Assembly (NCBI GenBank): GCA_028281385.1
Contig: JANQJY010000055.1
Location: 1 to 34,597, forward strand
DNA from: Rickettsiales bacterium
GTDB lineage: Bacteria > Pseudomonadota > Alphaproteobacteria > Rickettsiales > UBA3002
Direction of reading: 5' to 3'
DNA length: 34,597 nt
Shown: positions 16,853 to 24,878 of the stretch, piece after piece
Position numbering within the stretch: the first letter of the stretch is position 1
Layout: each line of letters begins with the position of its first letter
Notes under the pieces: generated by a model
What the model was told of the DNA's origin: nothing
Seen by the model: the letters and a program-made list of their open reading frames with translations, nothing else
The model's database searches: none
Made by a program: the position numbers and the translations under genes

Positions 16853-17968
16853 ATGTCTCATCATACCGCTTCCATTCACCCCCTGCCGACGGACGACCAT
16901 CAGTCCTTTTCCCTGTTCAACGCGCTACCCTATGCCGTGTTTGTCCTGGAGCAGGACCGCCATATCCGTTTCATCAACGCGCAGGCCGAAGCCTGGCTCA
17001 GCGACAGCCTGACCGGCGTCATCGGTCGCCCTGCCGAGCAGTTCTTTGCACAGGATAACGATCTGCTCGAGATGATCGAACAATGCTTTGCCGAAGGCAG
17101 TCCGATCAAGCGCTATGACCATAGGCTGCATTTCGGCGACAAGGGAGAATCGCTTGCCCATATTCATCTCAGCCCGCTGGCCTTTGATCAGTCGCGGCAG
17201 GTGACGAGCCTGCTGATGATGATCGACCAGCCCGAAGGCATGGCCACCATCGCCAATGCGCTGGACCAGCAGGCGGCCAGCCGCTCGGCCGGGATGATGG
17301 CGGCGATGCTGGCGCATGAGGTCAAGAATCCGCTGCTGAGTATCCGCGGCGCGGCGCAACTGCTCGAGCAGAATGCCGGTGACAAAGACAAGCCGCTAAC
17401 CGATATCATCTGCCGCGAAGCGGACCGCATCAAAGCGCTGATGGACAATATCGAGTTTTTCTCCAACGCACCGTTTGCCTGCGACAATGCGGTGAATATT
17501 CACGAAGTGCTGCAATATGTCCGCCATGTAGCCAGTGGCAGTTTCGCCAGCCATGTTACCATCCACAGCCAGTACGACCCGTCGCTGCCCGATGTCAGAG
17601 GCGACAGGGAACTGCTGGTTCAGCTGTTCATGAACCTCGTCAAAAATGCCGCCGAAGCGTTGCAGGGCCGGGAAGACGGAGTGATTACCCTGCGCAGTTT
17701 CTACCAGATCAACAACCGCTTCCGCGTCGCGGAAACCAAGCCTTTCATCGCCCTGCCCATCGCCATCACGGTGGAAGATAACGGCGGCGGCATTGCCGAA
17801 GACATGCGCCCGCATCTGTTCGACCCCTTCGTCACTTCGAAGCAGGACGGTAAAGGGCTGGGCCTCGCCATCGTTGCCAAAATCATCAGCGATCACGGCG
17901 GCGCCATCACGCTGGACAACGGCAAAGACGGCCACACCGCCTTCACCATCCTGCTTCCTTCCGCATAA
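16853..17968 (+). CDS. ntrB: Nitrogen regulation sensor kinase NtrB
   Basis: The 371-residue soluble histidine kinase is of the NtrB/GlnL type. A PAS domain occupies about 20-120 (FNALPYAVFVLEQDRHIRFI), the phospho-accepting H155 is in AMLAHEVKNPLLSIRGAAQL, and the ATPase domain has the N box LFMNLVKNAAEAL, G1 VEDNGGGI, F box LFDPFVTSK and G2 GKGLGLAI. There is no membrane segment, as expected for a kinase controlled by PII protein in the cytoplasm. It phosphorylates or dephosphorylates NtrC according to nitrogen status. There is only a weak ribosome site in the dusB end, so translation is probably coupled to dusB. Confidence 0.96.
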   Translation: MSHHTASIHPLPTDDHQSFSLFNALPYAVFVLEQDRHIRFINAQAEAWLSDSLTGVIGRPAEQFFAQDNDLLEMIEQCFAEGSPIKRYDHRLHFGDKGESLAHIHLSPLAFDQSRQVTSLLMMIDQPEGMATIANALDQQAASRSAGMMAAMLAHEVKNPLLSIRGAAQLLEQNAGDKDKPLTDIICREADRIKALMDNIEFFSNAPFACDNAVNIHEVLQYVRHVASGSFASHVTIHSQYDPSLPDVRGDRELLVQLFMNLVKNAAEALQGREDGVITLRSFYQINNRFRVAETKPFIALPIAITVEDNGGGIAEDMRPHLFDPFVTSKQDGKGLGLAIVAKIISDHGGAITLDNGKDGHTAFTILLPSA

Positions 17969-18036
17969 ACACACGCCTTTTCCTTGCTTTTACACGGCGT
18001 TTGCACTAGCGTTGCCTAAATTTTAATCACACCGCT

Positions 18037-18157
18037 GTGTCATCCTCGTGCTTGACACAAGACCTCACAGGCAAGAGGCACGAGACCCCGCAACAAGTGC
18101 GGGGTGACAAGCAACAGATGCGGGATGACTCCAAGGAGTCAATCCGCGGAATGACGC
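18037..18157. repeat. Palindromic intergenic element C between ntrB and ntrC
   Basis: The ends GTGTCATCC and GGAATGACGC are near-inverted copies. Internal hairpins are perfect: CTCGTGC/GCACGAG (18045-18051 with 18078-18084), ACCCCGCA/TGCGGGGT with a 5-nt loop (18085-18105) and GACTCC/GGAGTC with a 2-nt loop (18127-18140). The whole element is free of stop codons in the ntrC frame. It separates ntrB from ntrC and may change the ratio of the two products. Confidence 0.8.
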
Positions 18158-18177
18158 AGGGGAAAAAGGAACTCGGC

Positions 18178-19683
18178 ATGAACAAGGCCACCATATTGCT
18201 GGCAGATGATGACGCCTCGATCTGCACGGTGCTCGAACAGGCCCTGGCGCGCGAAGGCTATCGCGTTAAGACTACCGACAATCTGCACACCCTGTCCGGC
18301 TGGGTCGAAGACGGGCTGGGTGATGTGGTCATCACCGATGTGATGATGCCTTCCGGCAACGGGCTGGAGATGCTGCCGCAGCTCAAATCGATGCGCCCCG
18401 AACTGCCGGTCATTGTCATCAGCGCGCAAAACACGCTGATGACCGCGGTCAAGGCCAATGAAGCCGGCGCGTTTGACTATCTGCCCAAACCGTTTGACCT
18501 GAATGAACTGATCGCCTGCGTCGATAAATCGGCGATGCTGAAACCCGACACGGCCAATGACAATACCGAACAATCACACTCCGTCATCACGGATGAGTTG
18601 GCATTAATTGGCCGCTCCACGCCGATGCAGGACATCTACAAGCTGCTCGCGCGACTGGTGATGAATGATCTGACGGTGATGATCGAAGGTGAATCCGGCA
18701 CCGGTAAGGAGCTGGTCGCACGCGCGCTACATAATCTGGGCGCACGCAAGTCAAAACCGTTCGTGGCGGTGAATATGGCGGCGATTCCCAAAGACCTAGT
18801 CGAAAGCGAGCTGTTCGGTCATGAAAAAGGCGCCTTTACCGGCGCGACTCATAGCAAGACCGGTAAATTCGCACAGGCCCATGGCGGCACCCTCTTTCTC
18901 GATGAGATCGGCGACATGCCCGCCGATGCCCAGACCAAACTGCTACGCGTCCTGCAGCAGGGCGAATTTACGCCGATCGGCGGTCATCAGCCGATCAAGA
19001 CCAATGTGCGCATCGTCTGCGCCACCCATCACAATCTGGGCCGGCTGACCCAGACCGGAAAATTCCGCGAGGACCTTTATTACCGTCTCAATGTCGTGCC
19101 GGTACGCCTGCCGCCATTGCGTGAGCGCAGCGACGATATTTCCATGCTGGCAGAATTTTTCCTGAAAAAAGCTGGCGAGAAAGGCCTGCCGAACAAATCC
19201 TTCGATGCCGGAGCCATCAGCGCCCTGCATCATTATCACTGGCCCGGCAATGTCCGTGAGCTGGAAAATATGGTTTACCGGCTGGCTGCCTTATGCAACG
19301 AGCCGACCATTACCGCCGAGGCCGTTGCCCAGGAACTGGGCAAATGCGACAAACCCATGCCGGAAAGCACGCCTGCGTCCGAGTCCGATGCTCCTTCTTC
19401 CGTCAACTCGGCACAGTCGATACAGGAACAGCTTTCCATCCATCTCGGCCATTTCTTTGCGCAATACCGCCATACCGCTCTGCCCAATGATTTATACGAC
19501 AAGGTCATTAAGCTGGTCGAAAAACCGTTGATCGATCACACACTCAAGGCCACGCAGGGGAACCAGCTCAAAGCCGCGCGGATTCTCGGCATCAACCGCA
19601 ATACCCTACGCAAGAAAATGCAGCAACTCGGCATGCTGAACAACCGCTCCACCCTGCCGAAGCAATCATCCGGCGGTCAGTAG
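18178..19683 (+). CDS. ntrC: Nitrogen regulation response regulator NtrC
   Basis: The 501-residue sigma54 activator is complete. The receiver domain (3-120) has phospho-accepting D54 in VVITDVMMPSGNG. The AAA+ domain (about 145-380) has Walker A GESGTGKELVARAL, the sigma54-contacting loop KGAFTGATHSKTGK and Walker B GGTLFLDEIGDMP. The Fis-type helix-turn-helix is at the C-terminus (GNQLKAARILGINRNTLRKK). I chose ATG 18178 because an AAGGA site precedes it and it begins directly with the receiver fold; the frame stays open to GTG 18037, but only through palindromic element C. It activates nitrogen-assimilation promoters when phosphorylated by NtrB. ntrY follows 12 bp later. Confidence 0.96.
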   Translation: MNKATILLADDDASICTVLEQALAREGYRVKTTDNLHTLSGWVEDGLGDVVITDVMMPSGNGLEMLPQLKSMRPELPVIVISAQNTLMTAVKANEAGAFDYLPKPFDLNELIACVDKSAMLKPDTANDNTEQSHSVITDELALIGRSTPMQDIYKLLARLVMNDLTVMIEGESGTGKELVARALHNLGARKSKPFVAVNMAAIPKDLVESELFGHEKGAFTGATHSKTGKFAQAHGGTLFLDEIGDMPADAQTKLLRVLQQGEFTPIGGHQPIKTNVRIVCATHHNLGRLTQTGKFREDLYYRLNVVPVRLPPLRERSDDISMLAEFFLKKAGEKGLPNKSFDAGAISALHHYHWPGNVRELENMVYRLAALCNEPTITAEAVAQELGKCDKPMPESTPASESDAPSSVNSAQSIQEQLSIHLGHFFAQYRHTALPNDLYDKVIKLVEKPLIDHTLKATQGNQLKAARILGINRNTLRKKMQQLGMLNNRSTLPKQSSGGQ

Positions 19684-19695
19684 GTCAGCAGCGCC

Positions 19696-21891
19696 ATGGG
19701 ATCACCCGCCCCGGTCACCTCACCTCACGACAGCCTCGACAGTATCGGCGAATGGTTCCGCCAGATCCGACCGTCCAAATTCTTTGCTCTGACGCTGAGC
19801 GTCGTCGCCATCACCTCGGGTATCGCCACCTGGGTCGCACTGACCGGCAATGTCAACGAGCTGGGCTCCACCCCGAACGCCATTCTCGCCCTGATCGCCA
19901 TTAATCTGGTCCTGCTGCTGGCCCTGTGCGTGGTAATTATCCGTAAGGTGTACGGCCTGTGGGCGGCGCTGAGAAAAGGTTCGGTCGGCTCACGCCTGCA
20001 TACGCGCATCGTCGCCATCTTCAGCCTGGTGACCATTCTGCCGACGATTCTGATCTCGGTCTTCTCTGCCATCTTTTTCCATTTCGGCATCAAATCCTGG
20101 TTCGATGAGCGCGTCAGCATCGCATTGGAAGAATCGGTCACTGTCGCCGAAGCCTATCTGGAGGAACATAAGGAAACGATTCGTGCCGACGCCATTGCCA
20201 TGAGCAGCGATATTCGGCGCGAACTGATCGTCTCCGCCGCTACTCCCCAGCTGTTCAACAAGATTCTGGAAGGTCAGGCCGCCCTGCGCAATCTGACCGA
20301 AGCCATCGTCTTTCACCCCGAACGCGGCGTCATCGGACGTACCGAGCTGAGCTTCTCCTTAAGTTTCGAGCGTCTGCCGCAGCATGTGACCGACAAGGCC
20401 GCTCTCGGCAATATCGTGATCATGGCGGATGAGGATAACAAAATTCGCGCATTGATCCGGCTCGATGACTATCACGATCTTTACCTGCTGATCGGCCGGC
20501 TGATCAAACCCGAAGTACTCAACCACACCGTCATCGCCCAAGGGGCGGTGAATGAATATCGCCGACTGCAGCAGAATATTTCCACGATTCAGATTCAGTT
20601 CTCCATCGTATTTGTGCTGGTCACGCTGCTGCTTCTGCTGGCGGCAATCTGGTACGGCATGTATGTCGCCACGCGCCTGCTCGTGCCCGTCACCCGCCTG
20701 ATCGGCGCGGCCGAACGCGTACGTGCCGGTGATTTCAGCGTCAATGTGCCGGAAGGCTCGAAAAAGGATGAAATCTCGACCCTGAGCCGTACCTTCAACC
20801 GTATGACGACTCAGCTGCAGAAACAGCGCGAAGAACTGGTCGAGGCCAACAGCCGGCTCGATGAACGGCGGCGTTTTATCGAAACCGTATTCTCAGGCGT
20901 ATCAGCCGGTGTGCTGGCGCTGGACCCCAATCATCGTATCAACCTGTTCAACCGCTCCGCCCGCCAGTTGCTCGGTGTTGAGGCCGATGATCTGGCAGAT
21001 GCACCCATCGGCCATATTCTGCCGGAAATCACCGATCTGATCGAACAGGTGGACGAACAACCCGACCAGATGGCCGAAAAACATATCGCCATTCAGGCGG
21101 GAGAGCGCCAGCTGCGCCTGCATGTGCGCGTGACGGCGGAACAATTCGATGAAACCATCGAAGGCTATATCGTCACCTTCGACGATATTACCGAACTGGT
21201 CAGCGCCCAGCGTACCGCCGCTTGGTCGGATGTGGCGCGGCGCATTGCTCATGAAATCAAAAACCCGCTAACGCCGATTACTCTGTCGGTGGAGCGGTTG
21301 AAACGTAAATACGCCGATAAGATTTCGGATGCGGAAGATCAGGAGCAATACCGCCATTATCTCGACACCATCAGCCGTCATGTTGGCGATATCGGCAGCA
21401 TGGTCGAGGAATTCGTGTCCTTCGCCCGCATGCCCGCCCCCGTTCTCAAACCGGAAAATCTGTATGAGGTCATCGAAAAAATTATTTTTTCCGAACGCAC
21501 CACCCATCCGGAGATCGGTTATGTGTTCGAACCAGAAGCAAAGGAACTGATCGTCACATGCGACGAGCAGAAGCTCGGCCAGGTCTTCACCAACCTGCTC
21601 AAAAATGCCGCCGAATCGATGGAATCACTGAAAAAAGGCGCCAAAAAACAGATTCACATCACGGTGAAACCCGTGAAAACCAAGGTGACCATCACCATTC
21701 ACGACAGCGGTCCCGGCTTCCCGCCCGACAAGATTGCCACACTCACCGAACCCTACGTGACTACCCGCGCAAAGGGCACCGGACTGGGGCTGGCCATTGT
21801 CAGGAAAACCATGGAAGATCATAAAGGTAGCCTGGAGTTGAGCAATCACCCCGATGGCGGGGCCTGTGTGAAGTTATCCCTACCCCTGTAA
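19696..21891 (+). CDS. ntrY: Transmembrane sensor kinase NtrY
   Basis: The 731-residue kinase has N-terminal membrane helices at about 28-50, 61-85 and 100-130. A periplasmic sensing region (about 135-290) follows, then a further membrane helix near 295-320, a HAMP domain (about 325-380, ATRLLVPVTRLIGAAERVRAG) and a PAS domain (about 390-500). The phospho-accepting H519 is in RRIAHEIKNPLTPITLSVER, and the ATPase motifs are LGQVFTNLLKNAAESM, IHDSGPGF and GTGLGLAI. In alphaproteobacteria NtrY senses redox or nitrogen-related signals and works with NtrX, with cross-talk to NtrC. It lies 12 bp after ntrC, so it can be transcribed with the ntrBC genes. Confidence 0.96.
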   Translation: MGSPAPVTSPHDSLDSIGEWFRQIRPSKFFALTLSVVAITSGIATWVALTGNVNELGSTPNAILALIAINLVLLLALCVVIIRKVYGLWAALRKGSVGSRLHTRIVAIFSLVTILPTILISVFSAIFFHFGIKSWFDERVSIALEESVTVAEAYLEEHKETIRADAIAMSSDIRRELIVSAATPQLFNKILEGQAALRNLTEAIVFHPERGVIGRTELSFSLSFERLPQHVTDKAALGNIVIMADEDNKIRALIRLDDYHDLYLLIGRLIKPEVLNHTVIAQGAVNEYRRLQQNISTIQIQFSIVFVLVTLLLLLAAIWYGMYVATRLLVPVTRLIGAAERVRAGDFSVNVPEGSKKDEISTLSRTFNRMTTQLQKQREELVEANSRLDERRRFIETVFSGVSAGVLALDPNHRINLFNRSARQLLGVEADDLADAPIGHILPEITDLIEQVDEQPDQMAEKHIAIQAGERQLRLHVRVTAEQFDETIEGYIVTFDDITELVSAQRTAAWSDVARRIAHEIKNPLTPITLSVERLKRKYADKISDAEDQEQYRHYLDTISRHVGDIGSMVEEFVSFARMPAPVLKPENLYEVIEKIIFSERTTHPEIGYVFEPEAKELIVTCDEQKLGQVFTNLLKNAAESMESLKKGAKKQIHITVKPVKTKVTITIHDSGPGFPPDKIATLTEPYVTTRAKGTGLGLAIVRKTMEDHKGSLELSNHPDGGACVKLSLPL

Positions 21892-21964
21892 TATGCGCTA
21901 GACATTTCATGGTTTAACTGTATCATTTCTGCAACATTGCCATCTATCATCAGAAAGGGTTGGT

Positions 21965-23365
21965 ATGAACGCAGATATTCTGGTTATCGACGACGAATCC
22001 GATATCACCTCGTTAATTTCCGATATATTAAAAGATAATGGCTATCACGCCCGCATCGCCAATAACAGCGACACGGCACTGAAGGCGCTGGCCGAGCGTG
22101 TGCCTTCCGCCGTAGTGCTGGATATCTGGCTGCAGGGCAGCGAACTCGACGGGCTGGGCATTCTGGAGCGTATTCAATATAAATACCCGCATGTACCGGT
22201 GGTGATGATCAGCGGTCACGGCAATATCGAAACCGCAGTCACGGCCATTCGCATGGGCGCCTATGATTTTATCGAAAAACCCTTCAGCGAAGACCGGCTG
22301 TTGCTGGTGTTGAAACGCGCGCTGGAAAATGCGCGACTGAAAAGCGAAAATACCGAACTGCGCATGCGCGGCAAACCGGAAACCGAGCTGATTGGTAATT
22401 CTTCCGCTGTCGGCACGGTCAAGCAGATCATCGAAAGAGTCGCGCCGACCAACAGCCGGGTACTGATCACCGGCGCACCCGGCACCGGCAAAGAAGTCGT
22501 CGCCCGCGTCATCCATATGCATTCGCATCGCGCCAAAGGGCCGTTCGTCGTGCTGAATGCCGCGAGTATCTCGCCAATGCGCGTTGAGGCCGAACTGTTC
22601 GGCATCGAAGACAGTAACCCGAATGGCGGTGCGGAATCGCTCGGCATGTTCGAGCGCGCGCATGGCGGTACACTTTTCATTGATGAAGTGGCCGACATGC
22701 ATCTGGAAACTCAGAGCCGCATTCTGCGCGCGTTGCAGGAGCAATCCTTCGTGCGTGTGCGCGGCAGCAAACGCGTGGAGGTGGATGTGCGCGTGATCGC
22801 CGCTACCAACAAACCGCTTCAGGATGAAATCCGCGCCGGACGTTTCCGTGAGGATTTATACTATCGCCTGAATGTCGTGCCGCTGCCCATGCCGAGCCTG
22901 CGCGAGCGTCAGGAAGATATTCCGGCGCTGTGTCACTATTTCCTCAAGCGCGCCTCGGAAATCGCCGGCCTGTCGCCGCGTGAAATTTCCCCGGATGCCA
23001 TGGCCGTGCTGCAATCCTACAGCTGGCCGGGCAATGTCCGCCATCTGCGCAATATCATGGAATGGCTGCTGATCATGACGCCGGGCGAGCATAACAGCCC
23101 GATCCGCGCCGATCACCTGCCGCCGGAACTGTTCGAGAAGAAAATGACCCTCATGAAACAGGAAATCGACAGCGACATCATGTCGCTTCCGCTGCGCGAG
23201 GCCAGGGAAAACTTTGAAAAACAATATCTTGCTGCCCAAATCAACCGGTTCGGCGGCAATATCTCCAAAACCTCCAATTTCGTCGGGATGGAGCGTTCCG
23301 CTTTGCATCGCAAGCTAAAAATGCTAGGTCTTCATAATGACGAAAAAGAAAAGCTCAGCGCCTGA
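21965..23365 (+). CDS. ntrX: Response regulator NtrX
   Basis: The 466-residue protein has a receiver domain with D53 in VVLDIWLQGSELDG, an AAA+ domain with Walker A GAPGTGKEVVARV and Walker B HGGTLFIDEVADM, and a C-terminal Fis-type helix-turn-helix (GGNISKTSNFVGMERSALHR). Unlike NtrC in this window, the sigma54-contacting GAFTGA loop is missing: after ELFGIED comes SNPNGGAESLGMFERA. Other alphaproteobacterial NtrX proteins are known to lack or degrade this loop, so it probably regulates sigma70-type promoters or represses. The 73-bp gap after ntrY and an AAAGGG site suggest a separate or additional start of transcription. Confidence 0.95.
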   Translation: MNADILVIDDESDITSLISDILKDNGYHARIANNSDTALKALAERVPSAVVLDIWLQGSELDGLGILERIQYKYPHVPVVMISGHGNIETAVTAIRMGAYDFIEKPFSEDRLLLVLKRALENARLKSENTELRMRGKPETELIGNSSAVGTVKQIIERVAPTNSRVLITGAPGTGKEVVARVIHMHSHRAKGPFVVLNAASISPMRVEAELFGIEDSNPNGGAESLGMFERAHGGTLFIDEVADMHLETQSRILRALQEQSFVRVRGSKRVEVDVRVIAATNKPLQDEIRAGRFREDLYYRLNVVPLPMPSLRERQEDIPALCHYFLKRASEIAGLSPREISPDAMAVLQSYSWPGNVRHLRNIMEWLLIMTPGEHNSPIRADHLPPELFEKKMTLMKQEIDSDIMSLPLREARENFEKQYLAAQINRFGGNISKTSNFVGMERSALHRKLKMLGLHNDEKEKLSA

Positions 23366-23381
23366 CATAACATAATGTCAG
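23362..23381. promoter_or_regulatory. Interrupted palindrome in the ntrX-trkA gap
   Basis: CTGACAT and ATGTCAG are perfect inverted copies around a 6-base spacer. The left arm includes the ntrX stop codon and the right arm ends 21 bp before trkA. It could be an operator for trkA or a small mRNA hairpin; no T-run follows, so it is not a typical terminator. Confidence 0.5.
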
Positions 23382-23402
23382 CGGTGCTCTGGGGGAGGAT
23401 CG

Positions 23403-24785
23403 ATGCAAATCTTAATCTGTGGTGCCGGACAGGTCGGCTATAATATCGCCCAGCAGCTGGCGAAGGAAGATAATGAGATCACGCTCATCGACCAGGACCC
23501 CGCCCTTATCCAGCGCATCAACGACAATCTCGATGTCCGGGCGTTTCAGGGCCATGCGTCCCATCCGAGCGTGCTAAAAAAAGCTGGTGCCGAAGATGCC
23601 GACATGTTGATCGCCGTGACCTATTCGGATGAGGTGAATATGGTCGCCTGCCAAATCGCCTATTCGCTGTTCAACATCCCCACACGCATCGCACGCATCC
23701 GCGATCAGGACTATCTGCACGACAACTGGCAGAATCTCTATGCCCATGACCATCTGGCGCTGAACGTCATCATCTCTCCCGAAATCGAAGTCGCCCGCGC
23801 CATTGAGCGGCGGTTGCATGCACCCGGAACACTCGATGTCATTCCCTTTGCCGATGACATGCTCAAGGTGGTGGCGATTCGCTGCCTGCATGACTGCCCG
23901 CTGAACAACCTTCCTTTCAATATCATCAAACAAAAAACCGATCATCTGAACATGCAGATGATCGGCGTGATGCATGACGGAAAATTCATCCTCCCAACCG
24001 CCAATACGGTACTACATGAACAGGATGACGTGTATTTCATCGCCACCGCGGCAGACGTGCGTAAATCCATGGCGCTGTTCGGCCATCATGAAACCGAGGC
24101 GCGCCGCGCTATCATTCTCGGCGGCGGCAATGTCGGGCTGTTCCTCGCACAGACGCTTGAGCAGGATACACAGCACGACACCCGGGTGAAAGTCATCGAA
24201 TATAACCGCGAGCGGGCGGAACATATCTCCACCAAACTACACCAAACCACCGTATTGCAAGGCAGCGCGCTGGACCGTGAAATACTGATGGAGGCCAATA
24301 TCGATCTGGCCGAAGCCGTCATCGCCGTCACCAATGACGATGAAACCAACATTCTTGCCTCGCTGCTCGCCAAACGTTTCGGCTGCAGCCGCACAATCAC
24401 GCTGGTGAATAATCACAGCTATTCACCGCTGCTGGGTGATCTGGGCATCGATGTGGTGGTCAGCCCGCGCGATACGACGGTGTCACGGATTTTGCAGCAT
24501 GTACGCCGCGGCAAGATCAGTTCGGTGCATACCGTCGGCGACGGTACCGCCGAAATCATCGAAGCGGAGATCATGGAAACCTCGGCGCTGGTCGGCAAAA
24601 GCATTCAGGATGCCGGTCTGCCCAAAGGTATTTATATCTGTGCTCTGATCCGCGCCGACGGAACGATCGTGCTGCCTAAGGAAGATGCCGTCATGCATGA
24701 GCATGACAAGGTGATCGTGCTCGCCACCGCTAATCTGGTGCGCAAGGTCGAAAAGATTTTCTCGGTCAGCGTCGAGTATTTTTAA
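23403..24785 (+). CDS. trkA: Trk potassium uptake regulatory subunit TrkA
   Basis: The 460-residue protein is a tandem RCK protein. Each half has a Rossmann NAD-binding domain, GAGQVGYNIAQQL near the start and LGGGNVGLFLAQTL at about 238-251, followed by a TrkA-C domain (about 140-220 and 370-455). It sits on the cytoplasmic face of the TrkH/TrkG channel and gates potassium uptake in response to bound nucleotides. The start has a strong GGGGGAGG site. Position directly after ntrX is the standard arrangement in alphaproteobacteria. The usual downstream genes hfq and hflX are absent; a palindromic element and convergent ilvD follow instead. Confidence 0.96.
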   Translation: MQILICGAGQVGYNIAQQLAKEDNEITLIDQDPALIQRINDNLDVRAFQGHASHPSVLKKAGAEDADMLIAVTYSDEVNMVACQIAYSLFNIPTRIARIRDQDYLHDNWQNLYAHDHLALNVIISPEIEVARAIERRLHAPGTLDVIPFADDMLKVVAIRCLHDCPLNNLPFNIIKQKTDHLNMQMIGVMHDGKFILPTANTVLHEQDDVYFIATAADVRKSMALFGHHETEARRAIILGGGNVGLFLAQTLEQDTQHDTRVKVIEYNRERAEHISTKLHQTTVLQGSALDREILMEANIDLAEAVIAVTNDDETNILASLLAKRFGCSRTITLVNNHSYSPLLGDLGIDVVVSPRDTTVSRILQHVRRGKISSVHTVGDGTAEIIEAEIMETSALVGKSIQDAGLPKGIYICALIRADGTIVLPKEDAVMHEHDKVIVLATANLVRKVEKIFSVSVEYF

Positions 24786-24793
24786 TACATATA

Positions 24794-24861
24794 TGTCACC
24801 CTGAACTCGTTTCAGGGTCTTTTAAAATGATGAAAAGATGCTGAACCAAGTTCAGCATGAC
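24794..24861. terminator. Palindromic element D, probable two-way terminator between trkA and ilvD
   Basis: Two perfect hairpins, CCCTGAA/TTCAGGG (24799-24817) and TGCTGAA/TTCAGCA (24839-24857), each with a 5-nt loop, lie inside TGTCA...TGACG ends. The first hairpin is followed by TCTTTT on the plus strand, and the gap separates two convergent genes, so termination in both directions is likely. The end sequences place it with the other GTCAT-type elements in the window. Confidence 0.65.
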
Positions 24862-24878
24862 GTTAATAGATTACTCAC

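Noticed and set aside
18037-18177. N-terminal extension of NtrC from GTG 18037
   Set aside because: The extra residues come entirely from palindromic element C; ATG 18178 has a good ribosome site and starts at the receiver domain.
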